The translations under genes and the position numbers were made by a program. Positions 16,101 to 24,667 of a DNA stretch of 64,000 bases are shown here, piece by piece. How positions within the stretch are numbered: position 1 is the stretch's first letter; each line of letters begins with the position of its first letter. Source of the DNA: Natrinema salinisoli. GTDB lineage: Archaea; Halobacteriota; Halobacteria; Halobacteriales; Natrialbaceae. The DNA is taken from contig NZ_CP084469.1 of the NCBI RefSeq assembly GCF_020405205.1, positions 1,302,001 to 1,366,000 on the forward strand. The letters run 5' to 3'. Below the pieces are notes generated by a model. It did not search any database. It was not told the DNA's origin and worked only from the letters and a program-made list of their open reading frames with translations.

Positions 16101-17526
16101 CACGATCGCGTTCGCGGACTCACTCGGCTTCGAGGACTGGATGGAACTGTACGACCCGTCCGTCACCAGAGGGCACACAGCCGACGCTGCCACCGACGAA
16201 ACGACGGCGCTTTCCGACGAGGCGGGGGAGCAGGCGGACGAGGCGACGCAGTATCTCACCGACGTCTACCGTGGGGCACTGTCTACGCACGTCCGTGGCT
16301 TCGATCCGGAGTCCGAGCACTGGTACGATTCGGACGACGGCGCGACACCTCGCGGGGAACGTACCTGGTACGCTGGGCTGACGGCAGTGATCGAATCGCG
16401 AGCGACGTCGAACGAAGTGGTGGATGACCCGGTGGGATTCCTCGCGGACGTCTACGGCGGTGCAGCCGCCACGTGGGCTGCGGATGGTGAGTCGAGTCGG
16501 ACCCAGGAGTGGGTCACGGTGCTCGTGGAGTCGTTGCGGACCAGTCGCGAGTCCATCGACGGGCCGCGGAATCCGGCGTGGTTCGACGCGTTCGCGTCGA
16601 CTGATGCCGAGATTCTCGCGGCGGTGTTGATGCGGACGGACGTCGGTGAACGGACGCACGAACGCCTGCTCGAAGCGGTCCTGTCCGAGATCACGATGAC
16701 GGCGAAAGCGCCGGATAATCCACCACATCCTGTCGTGTACGTGGCCTCGGTCTTCGGCGGGGCACTCGCTCTCGCCGCCGACGCTCCACCCGAGGAGGTC
16801 CGGTTCGGGGTGACCGAGGTGCTGGCCGTCCTCGACGACGGCTTCTCCCTCGAGTGGATCGGCCTCGAGCGAGCAGCGGTCTTCGAGCGGATCTATGCCG
16901 ACGCGCTCGTGAGGGTCGGTCGCACGCATTCCGACGTCACGGAGACGACAGCGTGGTTCGATCTCGTGAGTACCGAGATCGAAGCGACCGCGACGAGAGA
17001 AGCGCCGGAGCAGCCGGCCGAGTTCGTCGCCGACGTGTACGTTCGGGCCATCTTCGAAGCAGCTCAGGACGAGGCCGACGAGTGGCGCAGACGCCTCGAT
17101 GCGGAACTCCGTGAATTCACGAGGGGACCGTGCGTGAACGAGCCGGCGGCGTTCCTGGAAGAGACGTACGCCGACGTGGTCGTGGAGGGAGCGAAGAGCC
17201 ACGGCCCCCGGACCCGGATCGAAGCGTGTATCGATGCCGTGAGCGAGTCGATCGAGGCCGCAGACGACGCGGACCTGCTCCCGGACGATGACGCCCTGGA
17301 ACGAACGGTTTCGCAGGCCGCCGACACGCTCTCGTCGGCCACCGTCAGGAATCCCGGCGATTTCGTGATCCGCATCGACCACGGCCTCCGAAAAACGGGC
17401 CACGAGTCCCTCGCAAACGACCTGTTCGACAATGGCGGTGACGGCAAACCCGTTTCCGATGGCGAGTCGACCTCGAATACTGACCGCGGGCTCGGCAGTA
17501 ACTCGCCGGAATCGGAGGATCGGTGA
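13186..17526 (+). CDS. Giant protein with two P-loop-like segments and a long VY-repeat helical region
   Basis: This 1446-aa protein belongs to no family I can name. Residues 22-34 (LVLGAPGIGTP) form a P-loop-like turn without the usual lysine, with a Walker-B-like ELVIVED at 57-63. Residues 425-432 (GPRASGKR) form a second, more canonical Walker A with arginine in the Ser/Thr place, followed by a Walker-B-like AVLICDD at 504-510. From about residue 650 to 1340 at least eleven imperfect helical repeats occur, each with a core like DVY-x2-A-x4-A (for example DVYETAIAAVA, VYGGAVGRIA, DVYGQAVRIVV, DVYRGALSTHV, DVYGGAAATWA, DVYVRAIFEAA). The order of NTPase core then helical superstructure resembles STAND proteins. 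A HEAT gene follows after 113 bases, probably in the same unit. Confidence 0.75.
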   Translation: MTVHIREIRPDELADAVESGGVTLVLGAPGIGTPRHLQSLGQSVEQLPEITAVDDQELVIVEDFVSAVFDLDDRTLAAYTYEYGDKSLFTRSGGAVIVTRPRSFDWLCRSDHGVSERFIETVDTILLVRTPPTGATAAIDRVRQRLNKRSSGGLQDDERRAVLEWARYPPYYFDTPELQASLGWYDATVTPAAFLSLSKNDSSEVLLPGDVRRAFGDRDVSVGPFSETFADVISRLVPSGGLPSRTPNERSPAVLAAVALVAVGVADDADWPESLVRYRTPPTTAEVLEIALDLPPGTIDHLRVFAAEPARALIRDRLADDADEESVLDAARDVIGEAMDALQSVAPALETMSNGPKEYGSSPLVGSWHWDGPQALHDAAVERDLPDPIRELEGTDDETNPDWRSLVDGDELLEALDGGLVVVSGPRASGKRQLAASLASELADWGTTVTLPDLTRPDHIRTGIEATRNAVVVATYGAEPAAINGDDGVRALPEWIDDGSCAGAVLICDDTNRERLEDVAERAGCEELTAWTDRVEFSLADPTVDIDRNPATVARDLLDAIGWNEVQSPSRRTVDVEPVTDQSTLAAIAGVPDHALDGEFVGTVVAETVDVISTTHGPAAAERWLSFIDDLVADVGRNRTADSDESLLYRGDVYETAIAAVARANPRTDEWVHAVARGVLEVTNETAAPFAGRESVGGDLEPFATAFAGALARLAQPPDGSTVSHGAIGCVDEALHAMVIDDGWGFPLYYVYGGAVGRIARRADDPRAANGGISTIVSRVRQYALAPHEYHTAAVLGKSFASMLGAVASVDGSPEERAAWIEDIESRARDAVQDVTGADNRRLLLSELYIAGLGLWVFEHGCPDEAFSSFLEAAGRSVCQTATSPYLGDESEAYALDVYGQAVRIVVQSGELDRAERFFAECHRLVDAIAAWDGFENERDARAALHAEAFANFGQIELEYPTAASSRPYGQDTIAFADSLGFEDWMELYDPSVTRGHTADAATDETTALSDEAGEQADEATQYLTDVYRGALSTHVRGFDPESEHWYDSDDGATPRGERTWYAGLTAVIESRATSNEVVDDPVGFLADVYGGAAATWAADGESSRTQEWVTVLVESLRTSRESIDGPRNPAWFDAFASTDAEILAAVLMRTDVGERTHERLLEAVLSEITMTAKAPDNPPHPVVYVASVFGGALALAADAPPEEVRFGVTEVLAVLDDGFSLEWIGLERAAVFERIYADALVRVGRTHSDVTETTAWFDLVSTEIEATATREAPEQPAEFVADVYVRAIFEAAQDEADEWRRRLDAELREFTRGPCVNEPAAFLEETYADVVVEGAKSHGPRTRIEACIDAVSESIEAADDADLLPDDDALERTVSQAADTLSSATVRNPGDFVIRIDHGLRKTGHESLANDLFDNGGDGKPVSDGESTSNTDRGLGSNSPESEDR

Positions 17527-17639
17527 ACGAATGCAGATGAGAAACGCATGCAGCGTGGTGTATCGCCGACACGCGTCTTCGATGGCTGCCTGAATCGAGC
17601 GATACGTAACCGAATACGGGATCGAATTCACGACACATC

Positions 17640-18779
17640 ATGACCGATCACACGAACGCACCCGACGATCCAGCACAACGAGTCGACTACCTTCGAGAAA
17701 CCGTCGATCCCGCCACGGCAACCGACGCCGACATCGACGCGTGGTGTGAGTTGCTCACCGACTACAATGCGCGCACGGACGCCGACGAGGCACTGGGCGA
17801 AATCGCCAAAGAAAGTCCGGACGGCGTACGGCGAGTCGCCGAGGGGCTTCACCCCTACTTCGTTCACGAAACCAAACGAGTGTGGGAGATCGCCGCCGAC
17901 ATCCTCACGTGGCTCTCACTGGTCGATCCTGACGCGCTCGATATCACTGTCGACTTTCTCAGAGAACACCTGGACGCCGACGACGAGTACCGGCGGGAAG
18001 CCGCCTGGTCCGTCCTCGGCAAACTCGCCGATGTAACGCCCGAACTGGTTCGCCCGCACGTGGACGAGATCATCGAGTACCTCGACCACGACGACGCCGG
18101 GCTACAGAGCGAGGCCATCGGTATGCTGGGGAGGCTCTCGGATACGTACCCGGAAGCGATCGCGTCAGCCGGCGACGACCTGCTCGCGATCACCAGGGAC
18201 GAGAGTGTGGATGCGAGCGCGCTCCCTGGACCGCTCACGCCGATCGCGTTGGTCCGGCCCGATATCGTCCGTCCGGTCGTCGAGAACTTGCGGGACACGC
18301 TCGCTGCCGAGGCGTTCCAGGTTCGGATCAGGGCTGCAAGCTCGCTCGCCACGATCCCGGTCGCATATCCCGACGAACGCTCGCTCGTGATCGACGACTT
18401 GCTTTTGCTTGCCGAGGAAGACTCCGGAGAGCATCATACCGATCTCGTGCGCGGCGCAGCGCTCAATTCACTCAGAAATCTCGCGATCGACGATCCCGAC
18501 GCAGTCGTTCCGGAACTGCCCCGTGTCAGGGATCATCTCGACGACGAGTCCCGACTCGTTCGCGAAGCCGCCGTCGACATCCTCGGCTCCGTCGCCACCG
18601 AGCGCCCTACTGAAGTCCGATCGAACGTCGAGGATCTACTGGCGTTGCTCGCAGACGAAGACGAGCACGTCCAACTCTCGGCCGTGCGCGCACTTGGCAA
18701 GCTCGCAGCTGCGGATGCCACGGTCGCCCCACGTGTCGTCGAGGCGGTACACGAATGGTTCGATCGCGCCGAGAAATGA
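17640..18779 (+). CDS. HEAT-repeat protein, upstream part of a gene interrupted by TGA
   Basis: This 379-aa acidic protein is composed of HEAT/PBS-lyase-like repeats of 35-40 residues (for example RREAAWSVLGKLADVTPELV, VREAAVDILGSVATERP, QLSAVRALGKLAAADA). Such rods scaffold other proteins. The TGA at its end is followed in the same frame, after 10 sense codons, by the ATG of the next HEAT gene. Those 10 codons read as the start of another HEAT unit, so the two genes are probably one 650-residue gene broken by a nonsense change (a TGG to TGA change would restore it). It lies 113 bases after the giant NTPase-like gene on the same strand. Confidence 0.75.
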   Translation: MTDHTNAPDDPAQRVDYLRETVDPATATDADIDAWCELLTDYNARTDADEALGEIAKESPDGVRRVAEGLHPYFVHETKRVWEIAADILTWLSLVDPDALDITVDFLREHLDADDEYRREAAWSVLGKLADVTPELVRPHVDEIIEYLDHDDAGLQSEAIGMLGRLSDTYPEAIASAGDDLLAITRDESVDASALPGPLTPIALVRPDIVRPVVENLRDTLAAEAFQVRIRAASSLATIPVAYPDERSLVIDDLLLLAEEDSGEHHTDLVRGAALNSLRNLAIDDPDAVVPELPRVRDHLDDESRLVREAAVDILGSVATERPTEVRSNVEDLLALLADEDEHVQLSAVRALGKLAAADATVAPRVVEAVHEWFDRAEK

Positions 18780-18809
18780 AACCGGCTTCTCGACGGTTTT
18801 GAGTTCGGT

Positions 18810-19598
18810 ATGCGGGGGTCGATCATCGAGGCGTACGGGCGAATCGGTACGAGCCAGCCGGACGCCCTCGAGCCCGTCGTGGACGACATTCGGGACTCCC
18901 TCGCCGAGGCCGGTCTCGCTTCGAACGCCGCCGAGGCGCTCGGTGAGATCGGTGCTGCCCGTCCCGACATCGTGGAGCCCGCCGTCGCGGACCTTCACGA
19001 GTTGCTCGCCGACGGCGACTACCTGAATCGGGAATCGGCCGCCGTCGCGCTCGGAAAGATCGGGGCCGCCGATCTCGACGTGGCGTCACTCGTCGTCGAC
19101 GATCTGCGGACGCTTACCGCCGACGACCGACAGCACGGGCGAGCGGCAGCCGCCGAAGCGCTGGGAACGATCGCAACAGCCGATTCGAACGTGGCGGCGC
19201 AGGTCGGGGACGATATCCGGCCGCTCGTGAACGACGACGATCGCGACGTCCGATCGGCGGCGCTCGAAGCGCTCGGGAAGACCGGCGTCGAGGATCCGGA
19301 GACGGCGTCGCTCGTCCTCGACGATCTCCAGGCCGGCCTCCGCGATGTCGATCCGGAGGTACGTTCGTCGGCAGCCAACGCGCTCGGAGCGGTCGGCGCT
19401 GCCCACCGTGAGTTCGCTCCCCTTGCTACCGACGCGCTTTGTTCGCGTCTCGAGCGCGACGACGAATATCTGTACGTACGAGCGTCGATCGCCGAGGGGT
19501 TGCAGTCCATCAAGGCGTCCCACCCCGACGTAGTCCCGCTTCCCAGTTCGGAACTCCGGGGCCACATCGATGCCGCCGCCGACTTGCTGCGTGAGTGA
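18810..19598 (+). CDS. HEAT-repeat protein, downstream part of the same interrupted gene
   Basis: This 262-aa product has at least six HEAT-type repeats with the regular pattern R-x3-A-x2-LG-x-IG (for example NRESAAVALGKIGAADLD, GRAAAAEALGTIATADSN, VRSAALEALGKTGVEDPE, VRSSAANALGAVGAAH). The first repeat begins before the ATG, in the codons after the upstream TGA (LLDGFEFG then MRGSIIEAYGRIG), which is the main sign that this ATG is not the original start. If translated alone it would need internal initiation. The repeats are closer to each other than those upstream, suggesting recent duplication. Confidence 0.7.
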   Translation: MRGSIIEAYGRIGTSQPDALEPVVDDIRDSLAEAGLASNAAEALGEIGAARPDIVEPAVADLHELLADGDYLNRESAAVALGKIGAADLDVASLVVDDLRTLTADDRQHGRAAAAEALGTIATADSNVAAQVGDDIRPLVNDDDRDVRSAALEALGKTGVEDPETASLVLDDLQAGLRDVDPEVRSSAANALGAVGAAHREFAPLATDALCSRLERDDEYLYVRASIAEGLQSIKASHPDVVPLPSSELRGHIDAAADLLRE

Positions 19599-20053
19599 AT
19601 CCGCGGTGTCCCGGTCTCAAAAAGTCACGTCGTCACTGCGTTCGGAGTCGCGATGCGAGGGGAGTCAGTTCGTCGCGTTCGTCGACCGACGACAACCACC
19701 GCTCCGGAAGCTCGCTCGTAGCGAACCGTGTGAGTGAGGAGACGCTTCGCACCGCTTGCGATCCGGTGTTGGCCGACGGCGCGGCTTTCCACGGAACTGC
19801 ACCGCTGAGCGGAGATAGTTGCTGGGGTCTACCCCGGGTGGCGAATCCCCGCGCTGAGGTACGTCTGACTGGTGGAACGTTCTCCCACCGCGATAGTTCC
19901 GTCGCAGGATACACCGACGGTTCGTTTTCGCGACTGGATCACGAGGTCCGAAGCGTTCGGGGTGAACACCGGTGTATCGCGGGTACTGGAATCCGAGACA
20001 ACGATACGAAACCCGCTACGGATTTATTATGAATGATCACATACCGCCTACTC
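19599..20053. other. Gene-free stretch after the HEAT genes
   Basis: Open frames exist on both strands here, but their products are proline, serine and arginine-rich, without regular structure, and look like chance frames. The stretch may hold remnants of a decayed gene. Nothing further can be supported. Confidence 0.4.
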
Positions 20054-20060
20054 TTTTATA
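20054..20060 (+). promoter_or_regulatory. TATA box TTTTATA for the alcohol dehydrogenase gene
   Basis: TTTTATA lies 24-30 bases before the ATG, the right distance for transcription to start at or just before the first codon, giving a leaderless mRNA as is common in haloarchaea. Confidence 0.65.
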
Positions 20061-20083
20061 GTCGCTGACTCAACCTATAATCC

Positions 20084-21145
20084 ATGCGAGCAGCCGTACT
20101 CGAGGAACATGGTGAACCGCTTGCGGTCAAAGACGTCGACTATCCGGAGCCGAAGCCGGACCAGGTCATCGTCGAAACCGAGGCGTGTGGGATCTGCCGA
20201 AGCGACTGGCACGCCTGGCAGGGCGACTGGAGCTGGATCGGTGCCGGCGTCCCCGAGGGACAGGTTCTCGGCCACGAGCCCGCCGGCGTCGTGTCGGCGG
20301 TCGGCAGCGACGTCGAGACGCTCGAGGAAGGAGACCGCGTAGCGGTGCCGTTCCACCTCGGTGACGGAAGCTGTTCTCACTGTCGCGAAGGCCGCGCAAA
20401 CAACTGCGAGACGGTGCTGCCTCTCGGGCTATCGGAGTACGCACCGGGCGCGTTCGCGGAGGCGTTCCCCGTTCGCGAGGCCGATTTCAACTGCGTCAAA
20501 CTCCCCGACGAGGTCGACTTCGCGGAAATGGCCGGCCTCGGCTGCCGGTTCATGACGGCCTATCACGCGCTGGCCGACCGGGCCAACCTCCGACCCGGCG
20601 ACTGGGTTGCCGTTCACGGCTGTGGCGGCGTCGGCCTCTCGGCGATCCATATCGCGCAGGCACTGGGCGCGCACCCGATCGCGATCGACGTGCTCGACAG
20701 CAAACTCGAGCGAGCCGAGGAACTCGGCGCGGTCGAGACGATCAACAGCACCGAGGTCGACAGCGCGCCGCAGGAAGTGCAGTCGATCACCGGCGACGGT
20801 GCCGACGTCTCGATCGACGCGCTGGGCATCGCGGAAACCTGCCAGAACTCGGTCAACAGCCTCGGAACCCGCGGGAGCCACGTCCAGGTCGGTCTCACGA
20901 CCGGCGAGGAACAGGGCCAGATCGAACTCCCCGTCGACGTCATGACGATGCAGGAGATCGACTTCCACGGCTCCTTCGGGATGCCGCTGGTCCGCTACGA
21001 GGAACTGTTCAACCTGATCGCACAGGGCACCCTCGAGCCGAGCAAGATCATCGGCGAGACGCTCTCGCTCGAGGAGGCACCGGAGACGCTGGCCTCGATG
21101 GACGACTACGAGACGGTCGGCATTCCGGTCATCACGGAGTTCTAA
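20084..21145 (+). CDS. Zinc-dependent medium-chain alcohol dehydrogenase family protein
   Basis: This 353-aa NAD(P)-dependent dehydrogenase has a catalytic zinc site formed by Cys38 (CGICRSD) and the GHE at 63-65. The structural zinc loop at 94-108 reads D-x2-C-x2-C-x7-C, so the first of the four usual cysteines is an aspartate, as in some archaeal enzymes where one ligand is acidic. The Rossmann motif GCGGVGLS lies near residue 182, followed by an acidic strand end (AIDVLDSKLERA) that suggests NAD rather than NADP. The substrate cannot be read. It stands alone with its own promoter. Confidence 0.88.
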   Translation: MRAAVLEEHGEPLAVKDVDYPEPKPDQVIVETEACGICRSDWHAWQGDWSWIGAGVPEGQVLGHEPAGVVSAVGSDVETLEEGDRVAVPFHLGDGSCSHCREGRANNCETVLPLGLSEYAPGAFAEAFPVREADFNCVKLPDEVDFAEMAGLGCRFMTAYHALADRANLRPGDWVAVHGCGGVGLSAIHIAQALGAHPIAIDVLDSKLERAEELGAVETINSTEVDSAPQEVQSITGDGADVSIDALGIAETCQNSVNSLGTRGSHVQVGLTTGEEQGQIELPVDVMTMQEIDFHGSFGMPLVRYEELFNLIAQGTLEPSKIIGETLSLEEAPETLASMDDYETVGIPVITEF

Positions 21146-21692
21146 GCAGTGACGGTCGGACCGATCGACGATCGGTTCGGCGACGGGAGTCACCGGCCGC
21201 TATACGAACTGGGTTACGAACCCCGGGCGGGGCGGGAACCGCCCCGGGCGTGAGAGACATGAGCGTACTCGAAGCGGGGGCGAGTCCACGTCGAGCGATC
21301 CGGGCATGAACGCACGCAATCGGCTGGTCAGCGCGTCGGATGGGCCGAGCGCGTACCCGGCGGGGTTTTCTCCCCGCACGTCGGACGATGCGTGTGTCGG
21401 CCATTGTTATGCGGGCGCTTGGACACCGGTAGCGTCCGCGAACCGCCCGCAGGTGGCGTATACTCCGCTCGTAGCCCGATGTTACGAAGCGATTGCTGGC
21501 ACTTTGGAGCCGATAATCGGTGTCTATATTCGCGACCGTACTAGCGGGATTCCAGCCGTGACGGACGGTCCCGTCTTCTCGATCCGGAACCAGAATAGAA
21601 AGCCGCGAACTGAAGCGATTCGGGTTCTTGGCGGCGCGGTGCTTGCCTGCGACGCCTCCAGAAGGATGGCGCTGGACGTCGTTCGAAGGCGT
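21146..21692. other. 547-base gap with two inverted repeats
   Basis: No gene is supported. Just after the alcohol dehydrogenase stop lies ACCGATCG-A-CGATCGGT (21160-21176). A GC-rich inverted repeat, CCCCGGGCGGGG to CCGCCCCGGG, lies around 21220-21248. Either may help end transcription, though no T-run follows. The frame of the next gene is open through much of the gap, but the upstream codons do not resemble its family. Confidence 0.4.
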
Positions 21693-22730
21693 ATGCCAGA
21701 TGGCGCTCCGCCACGCCCGATTCGGATCGGTATCGTCGGCCTGGGATACATCGGAACCACTGTCGGCGGTCAGTTCCACCGCCACTCGGACGCGACCGTC
21801 GGGGCGATATGCGATCTCGACGCGGATCGGCTCGAGTCTATCGGGGACGAATTCGACGTCCCCGACGACCGGCGCTACGCCGAGTATCCGTCGATGCTCG
21901 AGGACGGGGGTATCGACGCCGTCCTCGTCGGAACGCCCCATACCCTGCACTACGAGCAGGTCGTCGCCGCCCTCGAGCGAGGCTGCCACGTCTACTGTGA
22001 CAAGCCGTTGACGACGGACCTCGATCGGGCTCGCGACCTCACGGCGCGAGCCGAACGGAGCGATCTGACCGTCATGGTCGGCTACCAGCGACACTTGCAG
22101 ACGGCCTTTCGGACGGCTCGCGAGCGGTTTACCGACCACGATCCGAGGTGGGTAACCGCCTCGATCACGCAAGACTGGATCGACGACTCGCGGGGGACCT
22201 GGCGACTCGACCCGGAGCTGTCGGGCGGGGGATTCCTGTACGATACCGGGAGTCACGTCCTCGACGGCGTGCTCTGGACGACCGGCCTCGAGCCGGTGTC
22301 CGTCGCTGCGAGCATGGACTTCCACGACGACGAGAACCGCGTCGATAGCCGCGCCCACCTCGACGTGGCGTTCGCGAACGGCGCGACCGGAACGTTCTCT
22401 TTCCACGGCGACGGCCCGTCGGTCCGCGAGCACCTCCACCTCTGGGACGACGACGGCGCGGTCTACCTCGAGGGAACGCAGTGGGGACCGCGGGACGTCC
22501 GCGAGATCCATGCCGATGCCGGAGAGTACGTTCCCTACGTCGATCCCCGCGGCGAGCAGTCCCGCGCCGATGCCTTCCTCGAGAGCGTCGAGGGGGGAAC
22601 CGAGCCACCGGCGACGGCTCGAGACGCACTCCGAGTGACGGCACTGACCGAGGCGGCGTACGAAGCGGCGCTGTCGGGCGAGCGGGTCGCTATTGACGGC
22701 CTCAACGCCGACTTCGCGGAACGGGAGTGA
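21693..22730 (+). CDS. Gfo/Idh/MocA family oxidoreductase
   Basis: This NAD(P)-dependent sugar or inositol dehydrogenase of about 345 aa has a Rossmann motif GIVGLGYIG near the N-terminus, with a DLDADR stretch after the second strand. The family hallmark CDKPLTTDL (E/DKP with the catalytic lysine) lies near residue 104. Residues 180-200 (GGGFLYDTGSHVLD) carry the G-x2-D-x3-H catalytic motif of the C-terminal domain. Starts at 21666 or 21693 are possible; the second puts the Rossmann strand 11 residues in, as is usual. The substrate is unknown. No neighbour in the same direction tells its pathway. Confidence 0.87.
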   Translation: MPDGAPPRPIRIGIVGLGYIGTTVGGQFHRHSDATVGAICDLDADRLESIGDEFDVPDDRRYAEYPSMLEDGGIDAVLVGTPHTLHYEQVVAALERGCHVYCDKPLTTDLDRARDLTARAERSDLTVMVGYQRHLQTAFRTARERFTDHDPRWVTASITQDWIDDSRGTWRLDPELSGGGFLYDTGSHVLDGVLWTTGLEPVSVAASMDFHDDENRVDSRAHLDVAFANGATGTFSFHGDGPSVREHLHLWDDDGAVYLEGTQWGPRDVREIHADAGEYVPYVDPRGEQSRADAFLESVEGGTEPPATARDALRVTALTEAAYEAALSGERVAIDGLNADFAERE

Positions 22731-23074
22731 GCTGGGATACGATACCGAACGACCGCGCGACTCTCCGAGTTGCTATCGGGACGGCGTCCGCTCGTAAAAT
22801 ATTTCGATAAACTGTTATATACTGGCTCGATTCGAGAGGAAATACGGTTTTTCGTCGGGGAAATCAACGGGCCGACGACGGGAGGACAGGTCGGTGCTTC
22901 CTCCTGATTATACAGTGATTACTCGCGGTCTGTCCGGTGTGATCGATCGTGGATAGTCGGCGGGGCCCAAACAGTCACTCTCATTGACCAAGACCACGGT
23001 AAGAGCCCGATAGTCACTCGTCCCTTTCGGTTACAAGCCGGATAACTACAACCGGTGGCGGGTATCGAACGGGT
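22731..23074. other. 344-base gap with an AT-rich patch
   Basis: No gene is seen. An AT-rich patch (AAAATATTT and GTTATATAC, 22796-22822) stands out from the GC-rich surroundings and could hold a promoter, but it lies 250 bases before the next start. Confidence 0.35.
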
Positions 23075-23290
23075 ATGATCACCTGCACTAACTGCGAGAC
23101 CGCCCAGTTCCTGCAGATCACGCAGAGCCGCGTCTACTTCGAGGACGGCGAGATGATCAACGAAATCTCCGAGACCTACGAGTGTACCCTCTGTGGGTCG
23201 ACCGGCCAATACGTCTACGACGACGATAGCGACGAGGAGACCATCACGGGCGACGTCGAACAGACGACGGAACGCCCGAAGTACGCCTGA
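23075..23290 (+). CDS. Zinc-ribbon microprotein, 71 aa
   Basis: This small acidic protein has two C-x2-C knuckles, CTNC at residues 4-7 and CTLC near residue 37, separated by a beta hairpin. Together they make a zinc ribbon. Beyond the ribbon it is a short acidic tail (DDDSDEETITGD). Haloarchaea encode many such zinc-finger microproteins, most without a known role. It lies alone, convergent with the end of the gas-vesicle cluster. Confidence 0.7.
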   Translation: MITCTNCETAQFLQITQSRVYFEDGEMINEISETYECTLCGSTGQYVYDDDSDEETITGDVEQTTERPKYA

Positions 23291-23396
23291 CAGCCGGCCT
23301 CCGTTCGGGGGCACGACCGGCCCGTTCGCTCTTCCGGATCGAAGACAGGTGTGATTCGCGCTGCGCGGTCTCTCTCTGGTCCCCTCGATTTCCCCG

Positions 23397-23720
23397 TCAT
23401 TCCTCCGGTTCGTCTCGCTCTTCGACACCGTCGTGAGTACTGCCGACGCCGAGTTCGGTCAGTTCGTCGAACTCCTCGTTCCGCTCGCGGTCGTCGTTCT
23501 GACGCCGGCTGATCCCCGCGAGTCGCCGATTGGTGTCCCATTCTTCGAAGAGGCCGTACTCGTTCATCGTCTCCATGCCCGCGATCGCCGCCGTGAGTTT
23601 GATTCCCACCAGCGGGATGTCTGCGACCGAGACGATCACGTCCGCCCGGAGGATCGCGCCGTCCCTGAGCAGCACGTCGAGCACGTCGACGAACGACTCG
23701 TCGTCCTTTCTCGGTCTCAT
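23397..23720 (-). CDS. gvpM: Gas vesicle protein GvpM
   Basis: This 107-aa member of the GvpA/J family has a VDVLDVLLRDGAILRADVIV block and an IPLVGIKLTAAIAGMETM block that match the GvpA core (first helix, beta turn, second helix). A hydrophilic tail of 45 residues follows. GvpM is a minor, hydrophobic component needed at the start of vesicle assembly. It is the last gene of the leftward unit, its ATG overlapping the gvpL stop by 4 bases. It was told apart from GvpJ by this position. Confidence 0.88.
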   Translation of the reverse strand: MRPRKDDESFVDVLDVLLRDGAILRADVIVSVADIPLVGIKLTAAIAGMETMNEYGLFEEWDTNRRLAGISRRQNDDRERNEEFDELTELGVGSTHDGVEERDEPEE

Positions 23721-24667
23721 GGGTGCGGATTCGCATCGTTCGCGGCGGCTGCGTTTCCGTCGCTCTCACCGCCCAGTTCCGGCGCGAACGTGTACGGTGG
23801 CCACGGGCCGGTGAACCTGACCTCGAGTCCCTCGTTCGCGGCCACGTCGTCGAGTATCGACCCGATCGCTCCCTCGTCGTCCTCGTGAGCCAGCAGGGTG
23901 AGCCGGGAGAGGGTCTCGCCGGCGTCTGAGTCGGACCCGTCACTTCCCGACCCGCTTCCGGCCACGTCGTCTGAGAATGTTGCGCTCGGTGATCGTTCCA
24001 GGGCGTGGACTTCCCGCGCCTCGGTGGCCAACCGCTCCTCGAGAGACGCGGTCAGCGACTCCCGTCGCGCGGCCCGGAGTTCCGCCAGTCGCTGGTCGAA
24101 CTTCTTTTCGAGCAGGAACGCGGTCCCGTCCCCGGAGTCACCGATCTGCTCGTCGAGCTCGCGCAGGCGCTCGTCGCGTTCGATCAGCGCCGCGTCGCTG
24201 ATCGGATCGACTTCGACGATCTCGACGCGGTACTCCCAGTGGCCCGCGAGTCCGGAGAGGGCGCGCTCGAGGGTGTCCGACTCCTCGCGGAGCCACTCCC
24301 TGACCCGGTCGTCGTCTCCGCGGAGGATCGTATCGAACTGGAACGGGATCGGCGTGCCGAAGGACTGTCCCGCCTCGTCGACGACCGTCTGGTGGCGGAC
24401 GAGCCAGCGCCTGATCTGTGCGAGGTCCGCCGAGTCGTAGATCCCGTCACAGGCGTGGACGACTGCACCGATACCGTCCTCGACGACGACCGAAACCGCT
24501 TCGCCGTCGACGCCGGTCGTCTCGAGTGTCGCGTCCTCGTCGGCGCGGACGATACAGTAGAGGTAGCGCCCCTCGTCGATCGGCGGTGCGTCCGCCGGTT
24601 CAGCGGTCGCTTGCTCCTCGATTTCCTCGAGACGTTCGGTGGGAGTATCGGAGTCGCCGTCGCTCAT
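23717..24667 (-). CDS. gvpL: Gas vesicle protein GvpL
   Basis: This 316-aa member of the GvpF/GvpL family starts with an acidic extension of about 30 residues, then YLYCIVRADED, the first strand of the N-terminal domain. The GTPIPFQFDTIL segment and the final RFTGPWPPYTFAP block near residue 290 are the family's signatures. GvpL is an accessory protein that contacts several other Gvp proteins during nucleation. A serine/glycine/aspartate-rich linker near residue 240 is an insertion. Its ATG overlaps the gvpK stop. Confidence 0.9.
   Translation of the reverse strand: MSDGDSDTPTERLEEIEEQATAEPADAPPIDEGRYLYCIVRADEDATLETTGVDGEAVSVVVEDGIGAVVHACDGIYDSADLAQIRRWLVRHQTVVDEAGQSFGTPIPFQFDTILRGDDDRVREWLREESDTLERALSGLAGHWEYRVEIVEVDPISDAALIERDERLRELDEQIGDSGDGTAFLLEKKFDQRLAELRAARRESLTASLEERLATEAREVHALERSPSATFSDDVAGSGSGSDGSDSDAGETLSRLTLLAHEDDEGAIGSILDDVAANEGLEVRFTGPWPPYTFAPELGGESDGNAAAANDANPHP

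Noticed and set aside
19595-20032. A 145-codon rightward frame and a 93-codon leftward frame between the HEAT genes and the alcohol dehydrogenase
   Set aside because: Both products are rich in S, R and P with no regular hydrophobic pattern; neither has a promoter or resembles any family.
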